Assembly: GCA_030039035.1 (NCBI GenBank)
Contig: JASHQQ010000090.1
Location: 1-32,845 of the forward strand
DNA: 32,845 nucleotides
Source: Acidobacteriaceae bacterium
Lineage (GTDB): Bacteria; Acidobacteriota; Terriglobia; Terriglobales; Acidobacteriaceae
Reading direction: 5' to 3'
Under the pieces are notes generated by a model. The model had not been told where the DNA came from and searched no databases. It saw nothing but the letters and a program-made list of their open reading frames with translations. Shown here in pieces: positions 7,287-15,750 of this stretch (its first letter is position 1; every line of letters begins with the position of its first letter). Position numbers and translations under genes: made by a program.

Positions 7287-9773
7287 ATGGAGAGCCAGGT
7301 GAGGGAAAGAGGACGAAAGATCGTGCGCAGAAGTGTAGGGAGTATTTTTCTTGCCGGGTTTGCGCTGGCTGGATTGCCGCTGAACGCTCAGCAGAACGGT
7401 CTTCACGTCGAAATAAGCCCTGACGGAAAGTACAGCATCGGCGCTTCCGGCGCCGCGGCTCCGGCGCTGACCGCGTGCATTGGAGCGCAAGTCGACGGCC
7501 GTTGGCTGCATTGCGCAGATTATCCCCATCATGAGGCCAGGCAGGCCTCCGCCGACGGCTATCTCGGGGCAGCCGGGCAATGGGAGGTTGAATGGTCGGG
7601 ATTGCAGGGCGAGCCTGACCTTGTGTATCGCCTGCGCGCCTACAAGGACAAGCCATTCGCCGATCTTGACGTGACTGTGAGCAACAACACCGGCAAGACC
7701 ATTCATGTGGAAGCCATCCGCGCCGTCGAAGCCTCGGGCGGAACGATTCCCGATCCCGGTAGTCCCGGGGCGCAGGACCGCGTGCTCTCCGACAGCTTCA
7801 GCGAAGACCGGCCGGGGATGAAGATTCACGATCTGGCCGACGCAAAGGACGGCATGCATCGCGCCGTAGGCAGCCAGCTCATCTACAACCGGCAAAGCCG
7901 GGAGAGCATCTTTGTCGGTGCGCTTTCATCGGATCGTTTTCTTACCATTCTCCGCCTTCATGTGGACAACTCCGGAGCCGGTTCTCCGCGCGTCGCGTCG
8001 TGGGAGGCCGATTCGACGGGAACTACGGAGCTGGAATTGGAGAATTCGCTCGAGCATTCTCCTGCGCAGGATCGCGTCACTTTGAGTCTGCCCGTCGAGC
8101 CGGGCGCGGAACTTTCTTCGGAGCGGCTTCTGCTGAGCGTCTCGAGCGATTATCACCAGCAGCTCGAGACCTACGGTTCGCTGATCCGGCAAATTCATCA
8201 TGCGCGCGTCGAAGCCCCGCCGCTGATGGGGTGGTGGAGCTGGACGGCATTCTATTTCGGCCTGAATGAAGGAGCGGCACTGGCCAACGCCGAGTGGGAA
8301 TCGCAGCACCTGCTGAAGTACGGCTACAACCTCTTTCACATCGACGAGGGCTACCAGTACGCGCGCGGGGAATACATCACCCCGAACGCCACGATGTTCC
8401 CCCATGGCCTGACACCCGTCGAGTATCGGATCCGCGGTCTCGGGATCACGCCCGGTATCTGGACCGCGCCCTTCGAGATCTCGGAGCGATCGCGGGTCTT
8501 TCAAAACCATCCTGACTGGCTGGTGCACAACGCCGAGGGGCAGCCGATTCACGCCGGCCACGTGGACGACGACAAGGACCAGCTCTACGTGCTCGACACC
8601 ACCAATCCCGGAGCGCAAGAGTATCTTCGCGAGACATATTCCAGGCTCGTTCGCCAATGGGGCATCCACTACATCAAGCTGGATTTCATGGACGACACCG
8701 CGATCGAAGGCTACTACTTCAAGCCGAATACCACGGCGATGGAGGCGCAGCGCATCGGCCTGAAGATCATCCGCGACACGGTGGGCGACGACGTGCTGCT
8801 CGACAAGGACGGCAGCGTGATGATGAATCCTGTCGGCATCGTCGACTACGGACGCATCTCGCAGGACACCGGTCACACCTTCGACGCCAGCCGCGACGCG
8901 GCGACCGGCATCGCGGCGCGCTATTACATGAACCGCAACTTCTTCGTCTCGGATCCTGATGCGTTCACTGTTTCCACGCAGACCATTCCCGACCAGTCGT
9001 GGCACGAAAGCGTGAAGCCGGCGACGCTCGATGAAGCGCGCGTCTCCATCGCGCTGGCCGCGGTTTCCGGCGGCATGTTCGAGATCGGCGACAATCTTCC
9101 CTCGCTCGAAAACTCGCCGGAACGCCTGGCGCTGATCGAGAACGAGGACCTCATCGACATGATCCGCCTGGGGCGTGCATCGAAGCCGATCGACCTGATG
9201 AGCTTCGCGCCCTCCGATGAACAGCCCAGCGTCTTCTTTCTCAAAGAGTCGAATCGCCAGAGCATCCTGACCGTCTTCAACTGGACCGAGCACAGCACGG
9301 AACACTCGATCCGTTTCGCCGATCTCGGGCTCGCGACGGTCGGCCGCTACACGCTCTCCGACGTTCTCGACAGCCAGGCTCGGGTTCCGCCAGCTCCCGC
9401 CGAAATCCACATTTCGCTGCCTCCGCATTCCGTACGCGTGCTCAAGATCGTCGACGGGAATGCGAAGGTGGTTGAGCCGGTCATCCATATGGATCAGCCG
9501 GCCACAGGGAATGCCGGCGAAAGCGTCGCGTTCGCAGCGCAGCAGACGAGCGGCGATCCGGTGCTGAGCTGGAAATGGAGCTTTGGCGACGGCACAGAAT
9601 CGGATGGGGCCCGCGTGAGCCACGCGTGGACCGAGCCGGGAGACTACGAGGTGGATCTCAGTGCGAACAGTTTCGACCCGGTCCACGCCGTCCAGACGTA
9701 CAAGATTCACATAACCGGAAAAATGCCGACGGATTTCCATCCCGAGCAAAACAGAAGATTCGAGCCGAAGTAG
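7287..9773 (+). CDS. Secreted clan GH-D glycoside hydrolase (alpha-galactosidase-like) with C-terminal PKD domain
   Basis: An 828-residue exported hydrolase. Residues about 13-36 form a Sec signal ending LNAQQ; a GTG at 7323 with an AGAGGA site 9 bases upstream is an equally good start. An N-terminal beta-sandwich (about 40-300) precedes a TIM barrel with the LMGWWSW entry strand (about 313-319), HIDEGYQYARG (about 351-361), and YIKLDFM, where Asp466 is the expected nucleophile. FFVSDPDAF (about 553-561) parallels the DPD segment of GH27/GH36 enzymes; a possible acid/base Asp lies near 527. A beta domain follows, then a PKD-type domain (about 731-812, with WSFGDG and HAWTEPGDYEV). This architecture fits GH36 or GH27-like enzymes that remove terminal alpha-linked galactose or N-acetylgalactosamine. 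The neighbouring AgaS/KbaZ genes favour galactosamine-containing substrates, but this is inference. Confidence 0.85.
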   Translation: MESQVRERGRKIVRRSVGSIFLAGFALAGLPLNAQQNGLHVEISPDGKYSIGASGAAAPALTACIGAQVDGRWLHCADYPHHEARQASADGYLGAAGQWEVEWSGLQGEPDLVYRLRAYKDKPFADLDVTVSNNTGKTIHVEAIRAVEASGGTIPDPGSPGAQDRVLSDSFSEDRPGMKIHDLADAKDGMHRAVGSQLIYNRQSRESIFVGALSSDRFLTILRLHVDNSGAGSPRVASWEADSTGTTELELENSLEHSPAQDRVTLSLPVEPGAELSSERLLLSVSSDYHQQLETYGSLIRQIHHARVEAPPLMGWWSWTAFYFGLNEGAALANAEWESQHLLKYGYNLFHIDEGYQYARGEYITPNATMFPHGLTPVEYRIRGLGITPGIWTAPFEISERSRVFQNHPDWLVHNAEGQPIHAGHVDDDKDQLYVLDTTNPGAQEYLRETYSRLVRQWGIHYIKLDFMDDTAIEGYYFKPNTTAMEAQRIGLKIIRDTVGDDVLLDKDGSVMMNPVGIVDYGRISQDTGHTFDASRDAATGIAARYYMNRNFFVSDPDAFTVSTQTIPDQSWHESVKPATLDEARVSIALAAVSGGMFEIGDNLPSLENSPERLALIENEDLIDMIRLGRASKPIDLMSFAPSDEQPSVFFLKESNRQSILTVFNWTEHSTEHSIRFADLGLATVGRYTLSDVLDSQARVPPAPAEIHISLPPHSVRVLKIVDGNAKVVEPVIHMDQPATGNAGESVAFAAQQTSGDPVLSWKWSFGDGTESDGARVSHAWTEPGDYEVDLSANSFDPVHAVQTYKIHITGKMPTDFHPEQNRRFEPK

Positions 9774-9812
9774 CCGCTCGACCGGCGCCGAACCGGGCTT
9801 CCGGCGACAGAT

Positions 9813-10637
9813 TCAAACCAGCACCAGCTCGATGTTTTGCGCGCGGAGCGCCTCCTCCACGCTGCGCGGCAGGCCCTTGTCGGTGATCACACAATGAATC
9901 GCCGCCGTCGGCACGATGCGCGAGAGGCTTCGCCGGCCGAACTTGGTCGAGTCGCACACGGCCACCACGCGGCGCGCGGCCTTCACCATGGCCCGGTTCA
10001 CGCGCGACTCCAGAAAATTCGGCGTCGTCACGCCGGTCTCGGGATCGAAGCCGTCCACACCCAGGAAAAGAATGTCGGCGTGCATTTCCTCGAGCACATC
10101 TTCCGCCAGTGGTCCGACCAATGAAAATGAGTTCTTGCGCAGGCTGCCACCGACAAGGATCAGTTCGAAGCCGGTGCCGCTCAGCTCAATGACGACATTG
10201 ACAGCATTGGTAATCACGGTGAGGTGCGAGAAGCGCTTCAATGCCTGTGCAACGGCAGTGGTCGTGGTGCCGGAGTCGAGCATCACACATTGGCCTTCCT
10301 CCACCAGCCCGGCGGCGGCCAGCGCAATGCGATGCTTCTCCTGCGAGTGCTGCTTCTGTTTTTCCTGAATCGATGGATCGAACAGCGCGCCCGACTGCAG
10401 GCGCAGCGCTCCGCCGTGCGTCCGCTGGATGAGCCCCTTTGCCTGAAGGAACTCGAGATCCTTTCTGATGGTGATTTGCGAGATTGCGAGCGATCGCGAG
10501 AGCTCGCCGACCACCACTTTCCCGTGATTCTGAATGAGGGACAGGATATGCCGACGGCGCTCATCGATCAGCATCTGTCCCGTGTCGGCCGGGAGACGAT
10601 TCCGCGAACGGGCGTGCGATTCCGGCTTCCGTGTCAT
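9813..10637 (-). CDS. DeoR/AgaR-family transcriptional repressor
   Basis: A 274-residue DeoR-family regulator. The N-terminal winged helix-turn-helix (residues about 25-75) contains ERRRHILSLIQ, SQITIRKDLEFL and the family signature QRTHGGAL. The C-terminal sugar-phosphate sensor domain resembles ribose-5-phosphate isomerase. It shows MLDSGTTTTAVAQAL, ILVGGSLR, DILFLGVDGFD and CDSTKFGRRS. I prefer the ATG at 10637, which has AAGG/AGGG-type sites 9-18 bases upstream; a GTG at 10667 would add ten residues. It is divergent from the kinase/AgaS/KbaZ genes, the arrangement of AgaR in N-acetylgalactosamine loci. By analogy it represses them until a phosphorylated aminosugar or tagatose phosphate binds. 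The effector is inferred. Confidence 0.9.
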   Translation of the reverse strand: MTRKPESHARSRNRLPADTGQMLIDERRRHILSLIQNHGKVVVGELSRSLAISQITIRKDLEFLQAKGLIQRTHGGALRLQSGALFDPSIQEKQKQHSQEKHRIALAAAGLVEEGQCVMLDSGTTTTAVAQALKRFSHLTVITNAVNVVIELSGTGFELILVGGSLRKNSFSLVGPLAEDVLEEMHADILFLGVDGFDPETGVTTPNFLESRVNRAMVKAARRVVAVCDSTKFGRRSLSRIVPTAAIHCVITDKGLPRSVEEALRAQNIELVLV

Positions 10638-10911
10638 GCTTTCGATCCCTTTTCCTTGCAACACCACGCGATCCGCGCCGGCGTCGCTTCAGACCGCGCG
10701 GAAACAGCGCTTTGCCGCTCTGGCGCGAGCCGTTGTGTGTGCGACGTCATCGGCTGGTCCGGTTCTTCCCTCGTCCGGAATTCGAAACCAATTGCAGAAG
10801 GCCGCGACCGAATGGTAATTATACGGAAGCCGAAGCAGTCCGGCGCCTCCGCGGGTTTTTCCCCGGCAAGAAACCGGTCAAGGCGCAGTCCGCCGACCGG
10901 AAAGAAGAGCG
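10638..10911. other. Divergent regulator-operon intergenic region
   Basis: This 274-bp gap separates the DeoR-type repressor from the PfkB kinase and must hold both promoters and the repressor's operators. Short A/T-rich patches stand out near 10780-10825 (GGAATTCGAAACC, GGTAATTATACGG) in otherwise GC-rich DNA. No repeated DeoR-type operator half-sites could be assigned with confidence. No gene is seen. Confidence 0.45.
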
Positions 10912-11850
10912 ATGGCCGAGTTCGATCTGACAATCGCGGGCGAAGTCAATCTCGATCTCATCCTGTATGGTCTCGATACCGAGATTCCCGTCGATCGCGA
11001 GGTTCTCGCCACCGGCTTCGAGATGACGCTGGGCAGTTCTTCCGCTATCCTGGCCCACAACATCTCCTACCTTGGAATCCGCGTGGGATTCACAACGCGC
11101 TTTGGCGAGGACGAGACGGGGCGGATCGCGATGGAACGGCTCGCCGGAACCCGGGTGGACCTTTCCCGCTGCCGCGCGACGACGGGCGCGAAGACGGGAA
11201 TCACGATTCTGCTGCCGCACGGGCGTTCGCGCCGGATTCTCACATTCCCCGGCGTCATGTTCGAAATGTCGGTGGCCGACCTGGATTTCGATTATCTTTG
11301 CTCGGCGCGCCATTTTCATCTTTCCTCGCTGTTTCTGCAGAAGGGGCTCCATCCGGGCCTGCCCGACCTCTTTCGCACCCTGAAGGGTCGCGGTCTTACT
11401 CTTTCGCTCGATACCAACGACGACCCGGAGAGCCGCTGGGGCGCGCCGCTCGGTGAGATCCTGCCGCTGGTCGACATTCTCCTGCCCAACGGCGACGAGG
11501 TTTGCCGGATCGCGCGAAGGTCCACGGTCGAGGAAGCCCTGGATGCGCTTTCGACGGTGGTGCCGATGATTGCCGTGAAATGCGGCGCGCAAGGCGCCAT
11601 CGTGCAGCACGGTTCGCAGCGCTGGCGGGTCCCGGGCATCTCCGCGGATCCGCTCGATACGATCGGCGCGGGCGACAGCTTCAATGCCGGTTTTCTTGCG
11701 GCTTGGCTGCGCGGCGCCGGCCCGGAAATCTGCGCGAAGGCCGGCAATATCGCCGGCGCGCTTTCCACCCTGGGGCCGGGCGGCACCGAGGCATTCCGCA
11801 ACCGAGGGCTGCGCGAGTCCTTCTTGCGCAAACACGGTTTTCCTCTCTGA
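10912..11850 (+). CDS. PfkB-family carbohydrate kinase (candidate tagatose-6-phosphate or aminosugar kinase)
   Basis: A 312-residue ribokinase/PfkB kinase. The N-terminal segment IAGEVNLDLIL leads into TLGSSSAILAHNISYLG. There the usual GG-containing PfkB signature 1 is changed to GSSS (about 41-44). Signature 2 is intact as DTIGAGDSFNAGF (249-261), with Asp255 as the catalytic base and the GAGD anion hole. The gene is first in a rightward set with agaS-like and kbaZ-like genes. The likely reaction is therefore ATP-dependent phosphorylation of tagatose-6-phosphate to the 1,6-bisphosphate. A kinase for free galactosamine or N-acetylgalactosamine is the alternative, since no PTS genes are present to deliver a phosphorylated sugar. 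The GAAGAG ribosome site is weak. Confidence 0.87.
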   Translation: MAEFDLTIAGEVNLDLILYGLDTEIPVDREVLATGFEMTLGSSSAILAHNISYLGIRVGFTTRFGEDETGRIAMERLAGTRVDLSRCRATTGAKTGITILLPHGRSRRILTFPGVMFEMSVADLDFDYLCSARHFHLSSLFLQKGLHPGLPDLFRTLKGRGLTLSLDTNDDPESRWGAPLGEILPLVDILLPNGDEVCRIARRSTVEEALDALSTVVPMIAVKCGAQGAIVQHGSQRWRVPGISADPLDTIGAGDSFNAGFLAAWLRGAGPEICAKAGNIAGALSTLGPGGTEAFRNRGLRESFLRKHGFPL

Positions 11851-11957
11851 TTCCGGTTTGCCACAGTCGCTTTCGGTTTGTTACGCTGTCGGCTGAAAAA
11901 CCATTGAAGATCGAATCGTCCGTGCCGCTTTTCGCGCTTTGACGAAGGAGTGCAACG

Positions 11958-13154
11958 GTGGACCCGCTTACGGCTTTGCTCAACCTTCCGGCAGCGAAAA
12001 AAGCCGAAGGGGGCCTCGAATACACTCCGCGCGAGATCGCGCAGCAGCCCGAAACCTGGCTGCGAACCTGTGCGCTGCTGCGCCAACGCGAAGCGGAGAT
12101 CGAGGATTTTCTTGCCCGGTGCGGAATTCACGGACCTGCCGCAGATCGCCCGGTCGTCCTGCTGGTCGGGGCGGGATCGTCGGACTACATTGGCCGCTGC
12201 CTGTATCACCTGTTGCGCTCGCGGTGGCTATGCGAAGTCTTCCCCGTGGCCAGCACGGGCCTGCTCACCGATTTTTCCGGTTTTGTGCTTCCCGGCCGCC
12301 GCTATCTCTGGATTTCGATCTCGCGCTCCGGCGACAGTTCCGAAGGCGTGGCCGTGCTGGAGCGGGCCCTGGCAGAGTGCCCGCAGGTTTCCCATCTGCT
12401 TCTCTCCTGCAACGCAGCAGGCCGAATGACAAGGGCCACCGAAGGCAGCGCCAATTGCCTCGCCATCGTCCTCGACGAAAGCACGAACGATCGCGGACTG
12501 GCCATGACCAGTTCGTTTTCCAACATCCTGCTGGCCGGGCAACTTCTCGCGCACGCAGGAGACATGGCGGAGTTCGAAACCACCGTGAATGTGCTGGCCC
12601 GAGCGGCTGAAGATTTTCTTCCCAGGGCCGCCGCGCTCGCATCCGACCTTGCGCACAGCGGATTTTCACGGGCCTGTTTTGTGGGCTCGGGGGCGCTGGC
12701 CGGCGCCGCCACGGAATCGGCGCTCAAGCTTCTCGAACTGACGGCAGGGAACGTCCAGGCCATGGCGCAGTCCACGCTCGGCCTTCGCCACGGCCCCATG
12801 GCGGCTCTCGATCCCGGGACGCTATTCGTCTGCTTCGTATCGAGCCAGCCGCGGCGCAGAAACTACGATCTCGATCTCCTGCGCGAGATCGGACGCAAAG
12901 GCCTGGCGCGCAGGCGCGTGGCCGTGGCCACGGCAGATCCGGAGGCGCTGCGCGGCGAAGCCGAATACGTGCTTGCCCCGGCCGCGGCGCAGTCCATTCC
13001 CGACTCCTGCCGACCCGTGCTCGATGTGATCTTTGCGCAACTGCTCGGCCTGTTTTCATCCATGCGATTCGGCCTCAAGCCCGACCTTCCGAGCCCCAAC
13101 GGCGCCATCAGCCGCGTCGTGGATAATGTGGGAATCCACTACGGCAATTCCTGA
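11958..13154 (+). CDS. agaS: AgaS-like SIS-domain sugar isomerase/deaminase
   Basis: A 398-residue protein with two SIS phosphosugar-binding domains, close to the usual AgaS length (about 384). Domain 1 shows LVGAGSSDYIGRCLY (about 70-84) and ISISRSGDSSEG (about 119-130). Domain 2 shows FVGSGALAGAATESALKLLE and LRHGPMAALDPGTLFVCF. AgaS converts galactosamine-6-phosphate to tagatose-6-phosphate plus ammonia in the cytoplasm. The start is a GTG with a strong GAAGGAG seven bases upstream. It lies 107 bp after the kinase and 119 bp before kbaZ, on the same strand, and all are presumably controlled by the divergent DeoR-type repressor. The general alternative is an uncharacterised GlmS-like isomerase, but the kbaZ neighbour supports the AgaS role. 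Confidence 0.85.
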   Translation: MDPLTALLNLPAAKKAEGGLEYTPREIAQQPETWLRTCALLRQREAEIEDFLARCGIHGPAADRPVVLLVGAGSSDYIGRCLYHLLRSRWLCEVFPVASTGLLTDFSGFVLPGRRYLWISISRSGDSSEGVAVLERALAECPQVSHLLLSCNAAGRMTRATEGSANCLAIVLDESTNDRGLAMTSSFSNILLAGQLLAHAGDMAEFETTVNVLARAAEDFLPRAAALASDLAHSGFSRACFVGSGALAGAATESALKLLELTAGNVQAMAQSTLGLRHGPMAALDPGTLFVCFVSSQPRRRNYDLDLLREIGRKGLARRRVAVATADPEALRGEAEYVLAPAAAQSIPDSCRPVLDVIFAQLLGLFSSMRFGLKPDLPSPNGAISRVVDNVGIHYGNS

Positions 13155-13273
13155 GATGCCGCAGCCATTCGGATTCCGGGCGAGGTCGCTGCTCCTTGAG
13201 GTCGCGTCGACCTGAATGCAGCCGCTTCGGGATCATGTAACCCAGGAATTGCGACAGGCGCATCTCCGGCGAT

Positions 13274-14533
13274 ATGTCAACGTATCTCGAGGAACTCGCT
13301 CATTTCCGTGGCGCGCAGCGCGGCATCTGCTCGGTTTGCTCGGCGCACCCGCGGGTGCTGGAATCCGCAATGCTGCGCCACGCGGGCTGCGCCACGCCGC
13401 TGCTGTTCGAGGCCACCTGCAACCAGGTAAACCAGTTCGGCGGCTACACGGGAATGACCCCGGCGGATTTTCGCGATGTTGTTCAGGGCATTGCGGAGCG
13501 GGTTGGTTTCGCGCGGGACCGCATCCTGCTCGGCGGCGACCATCTCGGACCGTTTCCGTGGCAGCATCTTGCGGCGGACGAGGCGATGGCGCGCGCGATC
13601 GACCTGGTCCGTCTGTTCGTCCGGGCGAGCTACGAGAAAATCCATCTCGATGCGAGCATGCCCTGCCTCGGCGACCCGCGCCCGTTGCCGGATGCGACGA
13701 TCGCCGAACGCGCCGCACGGCTTTGCGCCGTTGCCGAATCGGTTGCAGGCCCGCGCCCTCCCGTATACGTCATCGGAACCGAAGTCCCCACGCCGGGCGG
13801 AGCCGTCGACGAGACAGAACTTGCCGTCACGGCGCCGGAGGACGCGGAGCGGGCGATTCGGTTGCATCGGGAGGCCTTCGCCGCGGCCGGACTGGACGCA
13901 GCCTGGAGGCGGGTCATCGCGCTGGTTGTGCAGCCCGGCGTGGAATTCGGACACGACAGCGTACACGACTACCAGCCGGCTCGCGCGCAGCGGCTGTGCA
14001 GTGTGCTGACAAGCCACCCGGACATCGTCTTCGAGGCGCATTCCACCGACTACCAGATGCCGCATGCGCTCGCGGCGCTGGTTCGCGACGGCTTCGCAAT
14101 CCTGAAGGTCGGGCCGGCGCTGACTTTCGCGATGCGACAGGCACTGTTCGCCCTCGCTGCCATCGAAGAGGGATGCGTCGGACCCTCCCGTCTGTCGCAT
14201 CTGCGCCAGACGATCGAAGAGGCGATGCTGAACTCTCCTGGGCAGTGGCAAAAGCACTACGCCGGCAGCCTGGAAGAGCAGCACCGCCTTCGCATTCACA
14301 GCTACAGCGATCGCATTCGCTATTACTGGCAGGATGCCGGCGTGCAGCTTGCGGTCGCGAAGCTCGTTGCCAATCTTGAGGAATGCGGCATCCCCGAAAC
14401 GGTGCTAAGCGACTTTCTCCCAACGCAGTACGCCAGGGTGCGGATGGGAGCCCTTGAAAACAAGCCCGTCCCGCTCATCCTCGATGCGATCGGCAACGCG
14501 CTCGACCCGTATCTCGCCGCCTGCGGCTGCTGA
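13274..14533 (+). CDS. kbaZ: D-tagatose-bisphosphate aldolase class II accessory subunit, KbaZ/GatZ family
   Basis: A 419-residue member of the KbaZ/GatZ (Tagatose_6_P_K) family, full length compared with about 420-426 residues in enterobacteria. Recognisable blocks are GGDHLGPFPWQ (about 85-95), IHLDASMPCLGD (about 122-133), YVIGTEVPTPGG (about 166-177), VVQPGVEFGHDSVHDY (about 216-231), FEAHSTDYQMP and ILKVGPALTFAMRQALF. In E. coli KbaZ/GatZ stabilises and activates the catalytic class II aldolase KbaY/GatY, which splits tagatose-1,6-bisphosphate into glyceraldehyde-3-phosphate and dihydroxyacetone phosphate. No KbaY/GatY gene is present in this window. Either an unlinked aldolase partners it or this lineage uses the protein differently. 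The ribosome site before ATG 13274 is poor. Confidence 0.9.
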   Translation: MSTYLEELAHFRGAQRGICSVCSAHPRVLESAMLRHAGCATPLLFEATCNQVNQFGGYTGMTPADFRDVVQGIAERVGFARDRILLGGDHLGPFPWQHLAADEAMARAIDLVRLFVRASYEKIHLDASMPCLGDPRPLPDATIAERAARLCAVAESVAGPRPPVYVIGTEVPTPGGAVDETELAVTAPEDAERAIRLHREAFAAAGLDAAWRRVIALVVQPGVEFGHDSVHDYQPARAQRLCSVLTSHPDIVFEAHSTDYQMPHALAALVRDGFAILKVGPALTFAMRQALFALAAIEEGCVGPSRLSHLRQTIEEAMLNSPGQWQKHYAGSLEEQHRLRIHSYSDRIRYYWQDAGVQLAVAKLVANLEECGIPETVLSDFLPTQYARVRMGALENKPVPLILDAIGNALDPYLAACGC

Positions 14534-14622
14534 AGGCGCTCTTCTCGCCGAAAGAGTGTGAAGAATGTCACTGACCTTCTTCAAAAGCCTCATTACGCTG
14601 GGTTTTGAAGACAGACTTCGAT

Positions 14623-15711
14623 ATGGCGCCCTTGGCAAAGCGGTCTTCCGCGCGAGAAAAGAAAAGCCTCGTCCGCCGGTCCGCGCCCGACCGCTCGCAG
14701 CCGATCCGGCATCTTGTGCAATGGCTTTTTGTGGCGCTGAATCTTTGGATCGGCTTGCAGTTTCTGCTTTGGGCGCGCTACTTCGAGCACGGCGAAACCG
14801 GGCTTTATGTGTCGCGCCCCTCCGGAGTGGAGGGATGGCTGCCCATCGCCGGATTGATGAATACCAAATACCTTCTCCTTACCGGCCGCGTGCCCACAAT
14901 TCATCCCGCCGCAATGTACCTGTTCCTGGGTTTCGTGCTCACGAGCCTGCTGATGAAGAAGGCCTTCTGCTCCTGGCTTTGCCCGGTGGGAACCATTTCC
15001 GAGAATCTCTGGAAGCTGGGCCGATTCGCCGTCGGGCGCAGCTTCCGCCTGCCCCGATGGCTCGACGTCGCGTTGCGCAGCCTGAAGTACCTGCTGCTGA
15101 GCCTTTTCGTTCTGGTCATCGGATCCATGTCCGCCGAAATGCTCGCAGGCTTCATGAGCACGCCCTACGGAATCATCGCGGACGTAAAGATGCTGGATTT
15201 CTTCCGCAATCCGAGGTTGACAGGGGCGATCGTCATGGCACTACTCGTGCTGTTCTCTCTGCTGATCCGGAACTTCTGGTGCCGCTATCTTTGCCCCTAC
15301 GGTGCGCTGCTGGGGCTGGCGTCGCTTTTGAGTCCGCTCAAGATTCGCCGCGACGCGCAGGCCTGCATCGACTGCGGCAAGTGCTCGCGTGCCTGCCCGG
15401 CGCAACTGCCGGTCGACCGGCTCGTGCAGGTCCGCTCTGTGGAGTGCAGCGCCTGCTTGGCCTGCGTGGCTTCATGTCCAGCGGAGAACGCCCTGCAATT
15501 CGCGCTGCCTCCCAGGCGGTCGGCGGCGCCGACGCTGCGCTGGTACCGGCGAGTGGTCGGACCCATCGCGCTCACCGGCATTCTTGCTTACATATTCTTT
15601 GGAATCATCCTCTGGGCGCGAGTCACCGGTCACTGGCAGACCAACATTCCTCGCGAGGTTTATGCGCGCCTGGTCCCGCACGCCAACCAGGTCAGCCATC
15701 CTGGGCTGTGA
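14623..15711 (+). CDS. Membrane-bound polyferredoxin, NapH/CcoG-like
   Basis: A 362-residue integral membrane iron-sulfur protein with several hydrophobic segments (for example about 30-50, 90-110, 150-170, 200-220 and 312-330). Two CxxxCP motifs flank the central helices: CSWLCP (about 115-120) and CRYLCP (about 219-224). They resemble those of NapH, CcoG/RdxA and NosR-type quinol or copper-handling proteins. Two 4Fe-4S clusters are predicted from CIDCGKCSRACP (about 248-259) and CSACLACVASCP (about 276-287). The protein probably moves electrons across or along the membrane. It follows kbaZ by 89 bp on the same strand, but no metabolic link is obvious. The next gene, convergent, is a hemerythrin-like protein. 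The start is uncertain: a TTG at 14605 in frame would add six residues and neither start has a clear ribosome site. Confidence 0.85.
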   Translation: MAPLAKRSSAREKKSLVRRSAPDRSQPIRHLVQWLFVALNLWIGLQFLLWARYFEHGETGLYVSRPSGVEGWLPIAGLMNTKYLLLTGRVPTIHPAAMYLFLGFVLTSLLMKKAFCSWLCPVGTISENLWKLGRFAVGRSFRLPRWLDVALRSLKYLLLSLFVLVIGSMSAEMLAGFMSTPYGIIADVKMLDFFRNPRLTGAIVMALLVLFSLLIRNFWCRYLCPYGALLGLASLLSPLKIRRDAQACIDCGKCSRACPAQLPVDRLVQVRSVECSACLACVASCPAENALQFALPPRRSAAPTLRWYRRVVGPIALTGILAYIFFGIILWARVTGHWQTNIPREVYARLVPHANQVSHPGL

Positions 15712-15750
15712 CAATCTGGCCCGGATGGATTGCCCTTCGGCGATCGTCCG

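Noticed and set aside
5135-7288. 717-codon open frame on the minus strand
   Set aside because: It runs antisense to the second oxidoreductase, which has a Tat signal, catalytic motif and ribosome site. The antisense translation has no recognisable domain.
7926-9749. 607-codon open frame antisense to the GH-D hydrolase
   Set aside because: A mirror of the real gene's codon pattern; no signal, motif or ribosome site.
10819-11835. 338-codon open frame antisense to the PfkB kinase
   Set aside because: Shadow frame; the plus strand encodes a clear kinase with intact GAGD signature.
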